A DNA stretch of 64,000 nt from Sclerurus mexicanus (taxonomy: Eukaryota > Chordata > Aves > Passeriformes > Furnariidae). The notes below the pieces were generated by a model that saw nothing but the letters and a program-made list of their open reading frames with translations, did not search any database and was not told the origin of the DNA. The stretch's first letter is position 1. Every line of letters starts with the position of its first letter. The DNA lies in assembly GCA_013396755.1 (NCBI GenBank), contig VWZF01005998.1:1158353-1222352 (forward strand), written 5' to 3'. Shown here piece after piece: positions 1-13,611 of this stretch. Made by a program: the position numbers and the translations under genes.

Positions 1-605
1 TCAGTATACTTGTGACAAAGCTCAGATGTATATAAAACACACTGCAGAAAGCAAGTAAGCACATCAGGAGAAAAAATGATGACAGCTCCATGTATGGTCA
101 GAACTGCACTGGACTGCAGTGCAACAGTTTGGAAGGGTATGTCAGCTGGAAAATCTGAACCAGACAAAAATGTATCTGCCCATCCAATCAGTCTCAAAGA
201 TGATGAAAGAGTCTTTAATCAACTTCTCAAAAAGCTAATTTTTTTTTTTTCAAACACAGTTCTTGTCTCGCTGACATGCTGTTTCTGATGTACGTATGGT
301 GTACTTTTTAAAATTTAAGTTACTAATCAAAATATACCACTTGAAATGAGGCAATCTCTTCAGAAATAAGAGGACTACCAAGCTGGATCGGAAGTCAGAA
401 ACATTCAAGTAAGCCTTTTCTGAAAGATGCAACAAGCTCGTCCAGCAGACATGTTCTGCCACACCACTACAGTATTTTAAATTAAGAAATGCCGTTTGGG
501 GTAAAAATGACTGAAAACTAAATGACATGGTACATTAGAGTAACAAAGTTGTGTTTACTATCCCCCAGCACACTACTGACTTCTAATAAAAAAAGGACAC
601 CTTAC
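1..605 (-). other. PICALM: PICALM intron 3, 5' part (truncated by window edge)
   Basis: This is the sequence downstream of the exon 3 donor in gene orientation. It is AT-rich, with a T-run at about 239-250. No exon with ANTH-domain coding potential is seen. The open frames at 76-288 (+) and 250-528 (-) resemble nothing I know and have no splice context. Exon 4 must lie left of position 1. Confidence 0.85.
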
Positions 606-681
606 CTTGCAATCCACTTTTGTCTAGGAAATTGCTCAAATTAAACAATGTGTTTCTGGACGCCAGATACTGGATAAAACG
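606..681 (-). CDS. PICALM: PICALM exon 3 (ANTH domain, residues 92-117)
   Basis: This 76-base internal coding exon belongs to the clathrin-assembly protein CALM, which binds PtdIns(4,5)P2 and clathrin/AP-2 at the plasma membrane during endocytosis. Read on the minus strand it starts after a T/C-rich tract ending in CTAG and encodes RFIQYLASRNTLFNL, then SNFLDKSGLQ plus the first base of a Gly codon. It ends in CAAG followed by the donor GTAAGG. It joins exon 2 in phase (GNE followed by RFIQ, as in all CALM/AP180 proteins) and leaves phase 1 for exon 4, which is outside the window. The segment forms part of the helical ANTH core. It is identical between PICALM and the paralogue SNAP91 over most of its length, so the choice of PICALM rests on exon 2. 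It is too short to stand out as an open frame and was found by reading the reverse strand. Confidence 0.95.
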
Positions 682-2977
682 CTAGATGAAAGAAAAAAAA
701 AATTAAATGCTTTTACTATGTTGCCAAATGAGATGAAACCAAGGTAACAGCACTAAAAACTTTTTATCCAACTTACGAACTCAAACGTTTATGTTTTAAG
801 ACTGATTTAAAATCTGGAAACTATTACAAAAACTCAGCACACTGTCAAATTAAGGTAGTTCTTTTATATGTATAAATCTATGAACCAATCAAAGTCACAC
901 GGATATTGCATGAAGGCCACTGACTGAAAGACTTGATTTTAAGGCAGAATATGGAACTGTAAACTTCTGAAAAAAATCCCCTCAAATGCATTCTCATTTT
1001 ACATGCTCACAGTTCTTTCACTGACTTCAATTTTATAACAGCTGATCTAATTTTAACAATTATCCATCATACAATTGTAATGGTACTCAGCTTAAATATA
1101 AGGTGATATAAATGTAAGTTTGCTTATAAATCAAATAAATACAAGAATTCAGACAAAGCATTAACACAGTATCACACTTAGTACTTCTCAAGTTATATAA
1201 AATTCCAAATTATGTTTCATAAAGTGAATGATGCTATTTTCATCTTGTAAAGACACATATCAGATCACTGTCACCAAATCTTAATTTAGGAGGAAAAATA
1301 ATTTTCTTATGCATGACTGTATAGAGCTGCTTCAAAAATAAACCAATCATTCACTTGCAATAACATTTTGATAAAAGAAAGATAGTTCTGATTAGCGTAC
1401 CATGTATTACTTCATTTCTTTCATTAGCATACATAACTTATATAGAAAAAAGACTGGAGAAGGATAAACGCACTCAGTACCCAGCTATAAATGAATTAAG
1501 CAAAAGCTGGAGGACCAAACGCGTCACCATTTTTCCTAAATGGATTTAGAGTTTCTCCATAAACTTCTAGACACTTTCATCATTTCAAGCATAGGAACAG
1601 GCTGCCCAAGTAAGTGGAAGAGTCACCATCCCTGAAGGTATTTAAGACACATAGATATGGCATTTCAGGACAGGTTTAGTGGTGGGCTTAGAAGTGCCAG
1701 GTTAATGGTTGGACTAGATACTCTTAAAGGCCTTTCCCAACCTAAGTGGTGCTCTAAGTACTCAATTTCCATGCTCATTGTTCAAGTACTATCTTCTAGC
1801 TGTGAAAAGTTTCATCCTGAGCAGCAATCTCTCCCTCATTACTTCGGTACCACATTTGCCAAGCAAAATTTGTCTGGCAGTTTTATTTGTCAAATGGAAA
1901 GTATTTCAGAAAGTAGTCCCATGAAATACCTTTAATTACTATGAACTGCATTGGTATCCATTTAGAATTCATATCACTCAAAGTGCCAACTGTATAGACT
2001 GTGTTTTGAAAAGTGTCTATTATCCCAGTGATAAAGTTTAAAGTTTAAGTCAACAACAGAAGTTTGCCCTCTTGTGGCTTAGTTAGCTTCACAGAATAGA
2101 TTTTTCACCCAGACCAGCAATAACCTGCAAGAGAAACCAGTATATTTTTTAAAAACTTAATGTCCCACCCCAATCCAGCAAAGTCAGCCAGAGGAAGCGG
2201 TTACACAACCTATAAAAATTCTGAATGCAACCTGAAAAGTTTTACTGATTTTTCTAAAGCTATGTCAATTAATTCCGAAGTTCATATAGCTTACCTTATT
2301 CTGTTTGCAGTAAAAAGGAATGTTTGCAAACACTTTCTAAGAAATCCTTAGAGATATGTTCGTTTTTTTTTTTAAATGCAGAAAATTCAAGCTGCTGCTA
2401 TGCTTGGCATTTTGAACAATAAGGCCCCGTAGGAATTCAAATTGTGAAACTAAACAAGCTTATTCTTCTCTGGGTAACTTAGGGTTTTGTTTGTTAAATT
2501 GTTCAACAGTATTTGGTATTACTTAAATGTTCACACTCAAAGCCAACTTACAGGCACACATTTGTCTTCACTGTAAAAGGTTAGGGGGTGATGGTAGAAA
2601 TCAATTTAGAATCAAGATATCTGGAGGAAAGATCAGATGATTGCTAAAGCATGAACCTAAAAATGCATCTATTTTCAGCTTTTAGAATCCCATACAAGTT
2701 AATTTCTGTTGGTTTTGTTTCTTTGTTTCATCATTACAATAAGAACACTAAAAAAAAAGATGCCTCCAGCACTCAGGACACTTACTTTTCATTCTAGAAT
2801 TAAAACTTTAACATATAAACAAAGTCGACAGAAAGTAAGACCCATGTTCTTGCAGAGCTAGACCCAGAGGTAAAAATAAAGATTTTTCTCACAAAGAGAA
2901 TTAGTGGAAGCATTTAGCTTCTATTTATAGGAAGGAAGGGCTGCAATTGTTCTCAAAAACATCATTTTTTGTATTAC
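682..2977 (-). other. PICALM: PICALM intron 2
   Basis: This intron of about 2.3 kb has a GTAATA donor (next to 2978) and a CTAG acceptor (next to 681) in gene orientation. It holds one CR1 tail at about 1585-1758 in the opposite orientation to the gene. Otherwise it is AT-rich unique sequence with short homopolymer runs. No additional exon is recognisable. Confidence 0.9.
1585..1758 (+). mobile_element. CR1 LINE 3' fragment
   Basis: The sequence reads as the CR1 3' region in forward orientation: GGAACAGGCTGCCCAAG, then a 'gagtcaccatccctgaagg' block, 'ggtttagtggtgggctt', and 'ggttggactagat...cctttcccaacct'. The 5' part of the element is missing, as is usual for CR1. It lies antisense to PICALM within intron 2. 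The copy is diverged, with small substitutions throughout, so it is an old, inactive insertion. Confidence 0.85.
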
Positions 2978-3120
2978 CTCATTTCCATACACCATTAGAT
3001 GATGGGTTGTGATAAGAGATTTGAAGACCACTACCCAGCTACTGTTGGTTGTTCTTTCAAACAAACTGTCCGCCAGTTGTGGGATGTTTACATTCATCTC
3101 ATTTGTGCATTGGATTAAAT
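2978..3120 (-). CDS. PICALM: PICALM exon 2 (ANTH domain, residues 44-91)
   Basis: This 143-base internal exon encodes the second part of the CALM ANTH domain. Read on the minus strand it follows the acceptor TATTGCAG and begins with two bases (AT) that complete the Tyr codon split from exon 1. It then encodes 47 residues starting LIQCTNEMNVNIPQLADSLF and ending HHLMVYGNE, followed by the donor GTAATA. The residues QCTNEMNVNIPQLADSLFER and the later VVVFKSLITTHH match PICALM. The paralogue SNAP91/AP180 has QATNETNVNIPQMADTLFER and VVVFKALVTTHH at these places, so the paralogue assignment is firm. The ANTH fold carries the lipid-binding surface and the SNARE (VAMP) binding helices of CALM. The donor is GTAATA rather than the consensus GTAAGT, a mild deviation also compatible with normal splicing. 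Confidence 0.97.
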
Positions 3121-5114
3121 CTGCAATACAGAAATTTCTGTTATTATTTTGAGTTCTGTGAAGGAAGATCAAAAGCGTTAAAAGAAAATAAATTAGTACA
3201 TTCATTTTATACGGTAATATTTTCTATGAAAATTGAAGGGCTTTCCAGTAAAATAAATAACTTATTGAAATGCACAGTGACACTGATCTCCCAAAACTTT
3301 GTAACACAACTTCACCCTGCCCAGTGTCAAGATTCCTAGTCCTCAACTGCTTTTGCAGCTGCCTTAGTAGGCCCTGGAATAGAAGTACCATAATAACTTA
3401 CACTATTTCTGACTAACAACTGTCAGCTTTCAAACATCTAAAAGCATTAAACAGCAAAATAATTATTGCATGGTACCATTTAATTAAGTTTTACTGGAAT
3501 ATCATGACTAGAATTAACTATAATTTCAGATTTCCGGCCTCTTAATGGACCAGTAAACCCTCTTAGACATTAGTTCAATGCGAGTAATAAAGGATTCAAA
3601 CACTGTTTAGCCTTGAAACAATGCAATCAACACCTCCAAAAGGGCAGAGGAAATGTTATGTGAAAAAAGGAGCCTCTAGCGACAGTGCCAGGAGCTGACA
3701 GATGAATTTAGTTACAACAAAGTGGATTGTTAATCAGAAAGATGGTTAGAAGCACAATAAAACCTGAGAGTGGCTAGCTAGAACAAAGCTACCCAATTTC
3801 TCTTCAGCCTGGACTTACAGTAGACAAAATCTAGTGGATCTTCAAATAGTTGTTAAAAAAAGGTTACCCTTTCTTCTAGATTTGCTATGGTCACACCTCT
3901 AAAAACACAGGGAGACAGAATACAACCAACAGAACAACTTATTATCATTCAGTAACATGTTTCCAAACACTGAAGAAGAAAGATAATGATGCTTTGTTGA
4001 CAAATACAACAGGAACAACTATATTAACATCCATTTATGATAAAATACAGCTTACTATTATTTTATATGACATTTAACTTAATGTAACATAATACTGACT
4101 TTTTACTACTATTACCACCTCAGAAATAAAACAGTAATTTTCACTCAGACTGACAGCCCTGCTAAAGGCCATAGCTCAATAAAAATCAAGACTTCAGTAA
4201 GGCCTATGTCTGCCTGTCTAAGGGCTACTAAGATACACTAGAAACATCCATTTAATCTGAAGGCAAATGTTTAACCTTTGAAGACAGTTTTATATCTTGC
4301 TATGAACAATCATTCATCTTGAAGGACTCCTGACAGACAGTTCTTTCCCTCAGCCAGAGCAGCAGGTAAGCATGGCTACCACATACTCAGAACTAGAATG
4401 GTCTGAACTGAAAAAGCTGCTATTTCCATGTTTAAGTATTAAAGGAAGCAAGCAGGAAATGATTTCCACATTCATAAATGTAATGAGATGGAAAGATAAA
4501 CCATTTCTTTATCTACAAGTAAAACTGTAATGACTACAGGCATTTGTGACCTCATTTTTAAGTCACGGTTATCTATTATTGGATGATGATTTGGGGCTGT
4601 TAAGACAATGCCAGGATATTACTCAGCAAGAGATGTGCTTTGAGCTAGATCATTAAAACCAAGCCCTGCAGCTTCTTGATCTTCAGGTCTTCCCACCTAA
4701 GTAACAACACAAGGCTGTCTGACAGGAACACACATTAAATAAAAAGGTATGCACACCACCGGATGTCAAGTCATACATTTTGGCATAAGAGCTGCAAGTG
4801 CATATTAGAAAGTGAGAACTTCTATTCTCAAATGCAACATTTGTCAACAGGCCAATAGTGATTAAAAAAAAAGGTGGTACTTGAAAATCTACTATCTAAA
4901 ATAATTTTTAAAAACCCAAACACCCCAAATAAATATCCATTGCAGATGGTATTTTGTGCTGGGAGAAATGTTTTCTGAAATGCCACCGAACTTTCAAATC
5001 ATGTGTTGGTATCTGCTGCAGTGTGTAAAAGAAAACAGGCTCTGTAGCGCAGCAGAAAATGATCCCTCACCGAACTGATGAGTGTTTATGTGAAAAGCAT
5101 ATGATTTAACTTGT

Positions 5115-5148
5115 GGGGGGAAAGGGGGGCAGGGAGAGAGAGAGGAGG
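5115..5148 (+). repeat. purine-rich G tract
   Basis: Two runs of six G separated by AAA are followed by CAGGG and an AGAGAGAG stretch. It is a low-complexity polypurine tract within intron 1, with polypyrimidine on the gene's sense strand. No function can be read from it. Confidence 0.7.
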
Positions 5149-6239
5149 CACATTAGGAAGAAGAACTAGTAACCTGCTGGGAGAGAACATAGGCAAGAAG
5201 AGAAGTACACAAGCAAGCCTAACCTTGAATGGAAGGAAGTAAATTTGAAAATGCAAACAAGGGAAGGCGTCACTACAATACCACAGTTACTACAAACCAA
5301 GTTCAGCAAAACATGCTGAACAAAATGCAGGTTGAACAACACAGATGCGCAATAATCTGGTATATCTTAATACCCCAAAGTATCTACATGATACACATTC
5401 CAGAAAAATTAGATCTAAAAGGTTCTTTGAAAGTATTTGCCAAAGCAATGCTAAATAGGTAAAGAAATATTTGCACAGTTAATCCCAAATTAGATCAGCA
5501 CTTTTTGTGCCAACTACAGCATAAGCAGCATAGTACAGACACAGCAGAAGACAGTACCCTGCATCCCACACTGCTGCACTGCCATATACTGTGTTCCTGC
5601 TTATTTATCCCATTCCCACAGACACCCTTCATTAAAGGAAAGGAACAAATATGTAGTTATTTTCACATCCTACACTTAACACAACTCATCTCACACCCAC
5701 CTATGAAAACACTAGCTACGTGTTTTGAAACCTAAGGGCCCCAAAGCAACATATCTCAATGTTGCCAGTTACTGGGTATTGGCATGAGCAGTGCCACAGG
5801 CAGGCAGGTAACCAAGGGCACAGCACTAGGGGGAATAGCTTTCATCTTAGAAAAGAACAAACAGAAAACAATCATGCAAACAAAAAAAAGATAACCCTTG
5901 GTAGAAGTGTGATGCCTGTTTCATTCATCATCTTGTCATAGGAGTGAAAGAGGATTGAACACTTACTCCCCAACAATACTACAGAAAGGGAAGTCACTCT
6001 CTGTATTGACCTTCTGCATTAATGCCCACAACACCTCGTAGCAGAAAGAGACACTCTGCTGGAAAATACAAACCACACAAATAATAGATTCTATGGTTTT
6101 ATGATTCTAAAAGCTTCTAAAACTTCCACAGCAAGACACGTGGCATTCAGATATTAAATAATAAACACTGATCATTGTTTCAAAGGTGGCAGCGGTTAGC
6201 AACAAGAATTTTAAGCTAAGCCTGCTGCTGGCTGGGAGT

Positions 6240-6632
6240 TATATGAGGGGAGCTCAGACAGCAATGAATGCACAGTCATATCCACAGATGTAGCTGGGGA
6301 CAGCCAAGAGAATGGCCATCAGGTTGGCCAGGGCTTAGAGCACATGATGCACAAGTACTGGTCAAACAAGGTGGGTTTATTCCACCAGCAGAACAGAAGG
6401 CTAAGGGCAGGGAGGGGGAATATAAATGCTACCTTCACAGTCAGATGTTTATTGGAGGTTCACAGGAAAAGGATGAGAAGTAGCAGTTGTGCTGCAACAA
6501 GGGAAATGGTCAGACACTAGACCCCATAAGCAGCCATATCCTTTAAGATTTGATGTAGTTTAAGCTGGGGTTGATTAGAAAACCTTCTGAGATCCCTTCC
6601 AACCTAAAGAAATCTACAATTCTATGCAATGT
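6240..6632 (+). mobile_element. divergent CR1-like LINE fragment
   Basis: The last part, about 6566-6632, reads like a CR1 3' end: 'ctggggttgattagaaaacc', 'gatcccttccaacct', 'acaattctatgcaatg'. The stretch before it ('aggatgagaagtagcag', 'caacaagggaaatgg') resembles the decayed CR1 3' region upstream of that tail, but is too diverged to be sure. The left limit is a guess. The element is antisense to PICALM. Confidence 0.55.
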
Positions 6633-8218
6633 CTATGGAAAGAGAATAAGAAGATGGAGACAGGCAAAAACAGAGAAGTGACTTAAGTCTGAAAGAGTAG
6701 CCCAATAGCACTATACTCCAAAAGATTTGGAAACCTTAGACTTATTTAAGAGATTGATAAAACTTGTTTTGAGAATACCATTTACCTGCCTACACTAAAT
6801 TATGTATCAAGTTTCAGCAGAGATGTCAAAACTGTATTTTCCAAGAAAACCATTCTAGTTTGGTTTTAAATATGGTTTAGATTTTATTTTTATTGTAACA
6901 GTTAAAAATTTCACCACTAAGTGACTTTCACATAATTCAGTTCTGTTTGGCTATAGAGCCTTTTTTCAACAAAGCAAAGATTTTGCAAGAAATCATAACA
7001 AAAGTCTGGTCTGGAGACATTTCACCAAGACTTGAAGATTTATAACTGCACCTATACCAAGGCAAGTGTGGTGCCTAACTCTGTTCAAGTTAACTACTAC
7101 AAAACATGCAGTAAAATACAGGCTTAGAAAAATAATGTATCTGCACTCCCAACCAAAACATCTATAGTCTTTCAATTGTTCAGCCTTCATTACAAGAAAG
7201 AACCAAATGATCCACTGGTTTACACAATTGATAGGCACTAGGTGAAAGAGGTATAAAGCTAAGAAGTACAGTAAAAGTAGAGCAAGACAGAAGATTCACA
7301 CCCAAGAAACACGCAGTAATCATCTACACAAAACAGCTACTACGAGGCTATGGCGTTAATCTGAAGCACAGCATCTACTCCACACTAGATATGTAGATGT
7401 GGATTACTCAACCTCTGGTAAGTGATCATGAGTCTTGACCCATGGCAAACACGTGGCTGTCAGGCTGGATAATACAGCATCAAAGGCATCTGCCCCGAAT
7501 CACCCCAGAGAACGTGTGCTTTCAGCATGTGCCTGTGACCTAACTCCTTGTGCAGAACCTCCCTCCCCACTAGGCAGCCTACTAAGACAATGCTACGAAA
7601 CACTGGTTTTCTTCCCCACAACAGAAGAACCACAAGGTATCCTGAACAATTTTTTATGATTTCTTTTCCCTGAATCTCTCTCATATTTAATTCACAGTAA
7701 GATTGCAAAGGAATGGGTTGAAAATAGCTTTCATTAACAGTTTCAGTTTCAGATACAGTCTCAGACTGTATCACTTGAGGTAACTTGACAAGTAGGCTCA
7801 ATATCAACCAGAATTACACACTTCACATACATACAGTATCCCATTATTTTCAATGGTTTACCTATATCTCTCATTTTGAATGTTTTTATTCCTAAGTATC
7901 AATCTGACCATATTTACAAGAATCACATCTTCCAGGCCAGAAAGTGTGCCCTACTCCCTCAACTACTTCAAAATAGGTCAAGCAAATGTGACAGATATCC
8001 ATCTTGGTAGCTATTGCTTTTTCACCTATTATACCACAGATTCTATCTAGAGTGAGCAAATACTTGGTTATGCCCTTCAAGTTGCTGACAGTTGAGCCAT
8101 TTTTTAAAAAAAATATATGTATAATGTGAGAGACAGTATCATTTCATTAAGCAGGTAATTGAAATATTGATCATCAAACATGAGTAGGCATATAGTGCCA
8201 AGAGTTAAACGCCAAAAA

Positions 8219-8265
8219 GAAAACCCCACAAACAAAAAAACAACACAAAAACCCCCACTAAAAAC
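8219..8265 (+). repeat. A/C-rich low-complexity tract
   Basis: A run of A-rich units interspersed with C (AAACCCCACAAACAAAAAAA and similar). On the PICALM sense strand it is a T/G tract. It is similar in character to the tracts at 24538-24650 and 25420-25529. Confidence 0.75.
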
Positions 8266-11200
8266 ATAAAGGTAGAGTAAGGTACATGACATCCCACTTA
8301 CCTAATTCTTTACTGACATATTCCCTCAAATACAGATGAAATTCTTTCAACCGCTCATATGGTAAGTTTTGGCCAAACACCAAAAAACCGGAAAATGCTC
8401 AAATCCTTATCCCAATAGTTACCTGCCCATTTTCCACATCTCACTGAATCTGAATTCATGATCACTAAAACAATACCAAAAAACTAGATGACTCTGTTGC
8501 AGGATTGAGCAGTTGAGCTCGCCCAGGAAAAATGGCTGTAAAATAAGTTTTTTAAACACTTAAGTGAAAATTACAGAAATTACTGTAGACTACAAAATGC
8601 CTCCTTACGTTGGGAAGCTACAGCAGAGTGAGTGATGTATGGAACAGCATCTCCAAGTAACGTGCAATAAAGGAGCTTATTGCCCCAGTGCTGATGAAAA
8701 AAATAAAAAAAATAAGTGAGTGTGTCAATATACAGTTCTTCCAGGCTGGCTAAAATTTGGTCTAAAATAGGACCAAAAAAATCTTCACAATATGAGCACT
8801 CAGCTCTTCATTCACACATGTTAAGCCTGAGCTTATATATTCAGAATATTCACACTCTTAGCTCCAGGTCCAACAGGAGTCTTCAATTTATTTTGTGATC
8901 TGCCACAAACACACATTTGCACAGCTATGCCCAATAACAAGTCCTATATATGAATAGTTCTTTGAATTATTTTTTTTAAGATTATTCAGGTACCACCCTA
9001 AGAAACTAAGCAAATAGCCGATTTCTTTCTATCATTACCTTTAGGCAGATGTGCACATTGTGTATCTCTGCCCTACCACAACGTATTGTCAAAGTTTAAA
9101 GGTCATTCTGGCTTGCTTTTCAGATAGCACATGCTGCTTTATTTCAGACAAACTCAAAGGCCAGACAAGGAAAACACAATGATAAAAGGGATGCATATAT
9201 AAGCACACACAAAACTCCCACAAAAAAAGTTTCATTACTCTACTCTTCCAGAATAGTCAGAATCTAAACATTCTAAAATACAAACTATCAGATGTTCAGC
9301 ATGCCCAGAGAATTCATGCTATATTCAATAAACTCTATTAAGTTGCCAGAAAGCTCTCATTTTCCTTAACACATCAACTTTTTGCGACTGGCTGAAAGCT
9401 AAATAATAGTAGAATTTAAATACATATTGGTGGATCCAAAGTATAAGCCAATATGCATCAGATCAAGTTTGCCCAATTGGTAAATTTTATAACTGAAGTC
9501 AAAATGCACAGCAAAGTTGTACCATTTTTTAAATACAAAAGGAAATATGAAGCATTTCTTGCATGAATTAATATTCATATGACTTATGTCCACATAGAGG
9601 AGTTCAACAGAACACAATTTAGTATACAGATCACCTTTTGAACTGAAAAGATAACATGCTAGTGACTGATATTCCACTCATATGAGGGAACACTTGTGGC
9701 CAATCATACTGGTAGAATACAGGACAGTAACTACCCTTAAGATAATTATGCTCAAGAGTGTGCATTTCCTCCTGATCAACTCCCCTTTCACACAGGGCCA
9801 TTCAAAACAATTTTCCAATTTCAGCAGTTTTAAAAAGCTATTGATACAGGATTATTTTGCTTTCCTCTAGGGGACTAGTTTCTCCACAAGACATGACACT
9901 TCCATTTAATCATACTTTTGAAAATCAATGGGAAAAATTTTGGTGTCTCAACCCAACAGCTGATACAACAATAAAATACTAATAAAAAAGATACAGTTAT
10001 CTACAGTGCTGTGCTAATAGTCTAGTTTAATTCCCTTTTCCAGTTGTCTAGATTTCAATTCATATCACGATTTTCGAATTACACCACTTTCCCCTAGGTT
10101 AGGGTCTCATTTTCTACACAAATATTTTATCACTGCAACAGAGCTGCTTCCTCATTTGGTCAGCGATCTTAATCAAATTGAAATGCTGAATACAAACATC
10201 TGTTAAACAACTAAAATATTACAAAGGAGTAGTTGAGGCAGTCAGCAGTGATGTGACCAATTCCCAACACAGTGACACACAGTATAGCAGCAGCTGACAC
10301 TGTCAACTTTCGGAATTTGTTGAAGAATTTCAAAGATCAGAAGTCAGCAAGTTTATGTCAAATTGGTTAATTACATGAAAATGTTTGGGTTTATGCCATT
10401 AGGAAGTCAGCTACTACACACAAAAAAAAATTCCTCCTCTTGATTTTCTGTTACAGCAAGCGCTAGTGGTAGTGTAAAGTTTAATTTACTTTCACTATTT
10501 CTAAACAAATTCTATGGGTTTAAGATTAACTTTCCCCCTGCTATCCCCCAAACAGCTCATGATCTATATGCCCATGTTGACTATAAGTAATCCTGCCACA
10601 GGTTCTAGGAAAGCACACATCACATCTTTCCTTCCCAAGAAGACATAGAAAAAGTTATGTAATAGGAGTTACTGAGGAAAAAAAAACAAAGAAACAAACA
10701 CAATCCAGTTACACTGATGTAACATTTGTCAGCAGATCTTAAATGAAGCAGAAACTGAATTCAGCAGCAGCAAAGTTTTCCATGGACAGTTTTTGTTATT
10801 TACTGAATTAGAGGTTTCTTTTTAACTGGACTAGTTTGTGTGAAACATAAAATATTAAAAACATCTAGCTACTTCATATTAGATACTTTTTCCAGTCGTA
10901 TTGTTTTCTTCACATATTTCATAAGAGATCATATTCTTAACTTGAATAACTGGCAAGTCAAGATAGTCCCCTGCCTTCAAATGTTCAATATAAAGTATCA
11001 AGGAGAAGAGTTTTTTAACCGGCTGCTGAGGACAAGTATTTTGAACCATGGAGGTAACTTTTTCTACTCACCTTGACACAATGATTATGAAGAGTTCACT
11101 AATTTTATTCAGTTACAAAAACTAAAAACAAAACTTGAAATTACTCCACAAGTACATACCTGTTTTACTCTAGCAAAACTCCTTGAAAACATTTCTAGAA

Positions 11201-13581
11201 CACTGAACAGACTCTGTTCTCTAATATTGAAGTACTAGAGAATTTAACTGTTCCATGAAAGAATGCTTATAAAAACTTCAAGAAATCAGAAATACAAAGA
11301 ACAAAAGAGAAAGATTGACTGTAAAAATCTATAATTAAAATCTACTTCTATATCTTAACAGTTCGGATAACTGCAAACTCTGACACATTCAAATCTGATT
11401 CTACACATTCCAACTCACATTTTAAAATCAGATAACTTAATGCAAGCATATTACGGCAAATTTCTAAATAATTTCCCACCTCTTCCATAGGTGATGTCCT
11501 TATTTAAATATGAGAAACAAAACTGGAAAGTTCCTGGATGTAAAAAAAGTAATTTTCACTACAGAACCAAACAATTTGTCTAAAAATCATACTCAAAATA
11601 GTTCTGAACATTAATGCAAGCAGGGAAAATTGTCAATTGTTTAAAATTTATTTCTTCCTTAAAGAGATATATTTGGTAACTAAAAATTAAGCTTGTCCAA
11701 AACAGAGAAACCCAAATGACATACTGGAGTGATCAAGCTAGAAAGAGTGATGTTAAATTTCAGTCTGAGCCACTTACTAAAGGACATTTAATCTGCTGGA
11801 AGAATATTATATAATAAGCATGTATTTGAAAATTGAGTGAATACTTAAGTATTTTCTTAATTAATAGAAAATACCTATATTTGCAGTTTAAAACAAAATA
11901 TGCCATAAACACTATTTGTTCTAAATTCAGTTTTGTTTCTTTCCTGAATAAACCCATTTGTACCAAACTACATTACTAACTAGAAGTAGTTTACCATATA
12001 AGATTTTCTGGTTGCTTCACCCAAGTCCTCTTGAGAAGGTGGACAAAAAAATCCAGACCACACTTTTCTAAAATAACAATAAAAACTGTAGTTGACATTC
12101 CTTCCTCTGTATATAACAGCATCTTAACAGCTAGATACACTGACTCAGAAGACAATGTATGGAAGAGTTAAAGAAATCTGAGAAGACCCATTTCATTCTG
12201 AGCTTTACATGTTCAAAAAGAACTGTGATTTAATCTAATCTGTATTAGATAAGTAGGATACAAAACGCCGAAAGCAGATTTACAATAATGCTCAATAACT
12301 TGTTCTACAGCCAACAATTTTTATTTTCATTTCATCAACTTGCGACTTGCCTTTTTCTTCCAAATCAAATAAAACTATCATGTCGTGTACTTAAAACTGC
12401 TATTTCTAACTGCAGTTGTTAGAAATTACTTTAAATCCCCATCAGTAACCTGGTGAACTCAGCATTATTGCGTCGGGTATCTCTTAACTCTAGATTTTTC
12501 TCCTATGGCAACACTTGACAGACCTGAACGTTGTTTCTCTTTAAACTTGCTGAGTACCTCCACCACACTTTAAAGACTAACATTAACATACTGCTCAATA
12601 TTGCCTCAACAGCTTCAGCCGCAGACTGTAAATACAACATTCTAATTTCAACTACATTTGCCTCATTAATCCAGGAACAGTTCCACCACACTTATACAAA
12701 CATTCAGTGTACCATGACAACACATAAACAAGCTTGAGCAGTTTAGAAACTGAATATACCAACACCATAATCCTTGTTCGTATCTTCTCATCTAATCAGA
12801 TACATTCCTTCTTCGCAAAAAATGACAACTGCAAGCAGGTCTGTTCATCCTGCAAAGAATCATCACGTTACACTTTCAGACCAGAGAAGTTCATTCTCTT
12901 AAGTTCAACAGAACAAAATAACCTGAACTGCCAGAAGATTATCACAGCAGAATAAATAAAATTAGTTATACATACTTAGGATCAACGACTTATAAAATAG
13001 TTCATGTTGGTCAGAACCTCTGGATGCCATACAAGATACACTCAGCTACTTCAGACTTTTGACTGAATACACAGGCTGCTGGAGACTGAATCCCTCTGAG
13101 GAATGAGTTTTTAAAGACATCCAAGTGTGGAACCAGTATCAGTGACAACAAGTTTTGTTCAGTGCTATGTCTCTTCCTCTCCTTTTTTACATAAGGAATA
13201 GGCTGTTAAGGTCACAACTGAACAGACTTGGCACTAGCGAATCTGGCTTATGTGACTAACACTATGAGGTAACTCATTCCTTCACTGCCCCAATATCTCT
13301 ACTCTTGAAACTGAACATAAACCATAGCTTCATTCACCGAGATGATGATGAAAGTTTAACACATCACCTAAGTTGGTTTTTTTCAGACCAACACCAATTC
13401 CTAAGATATGTAACTCACAGGATATGTTTTCAGGACACAAAATGGGGTAGTCCCATTCCTGTCTCTACCTGCTAAGTCACACACTTCCATTGCTTATGTC
13501 AGCACTAGTGTACTGCTCTGAAACATACTAATTTCTCAGAAAAGACAAACAACACACAAAAAAACCTAACTTAAGTGGTGG

Positions 13582-13611
13582 TGGGTGGGGTTATGGGGAT
13601 GACATATGGGG
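13582..13611 (+). other. potential G-quadruplex-forming run
   Basis: Four runs of at least three G (GGG, GGGG, GGGG, GGGG) are separated by loops of 1, 4 and 9 bases. This is on the plus strand, which is the template strand of PICALM. It fits a loose quadruplex pattern. Only the base pattern supports this. Confidence 0.4.

Noticed and set aside
606..3120. Assignment of the ANTH exons to SNAP91 (AP180) instead of PICALM
   Set aside because: Exon 2 has QCTNEM, PQLADSLF and FKSLITTHH as in PICALM. SNAP91 has QATNET, PQMADTLF and FKALVTTHH.
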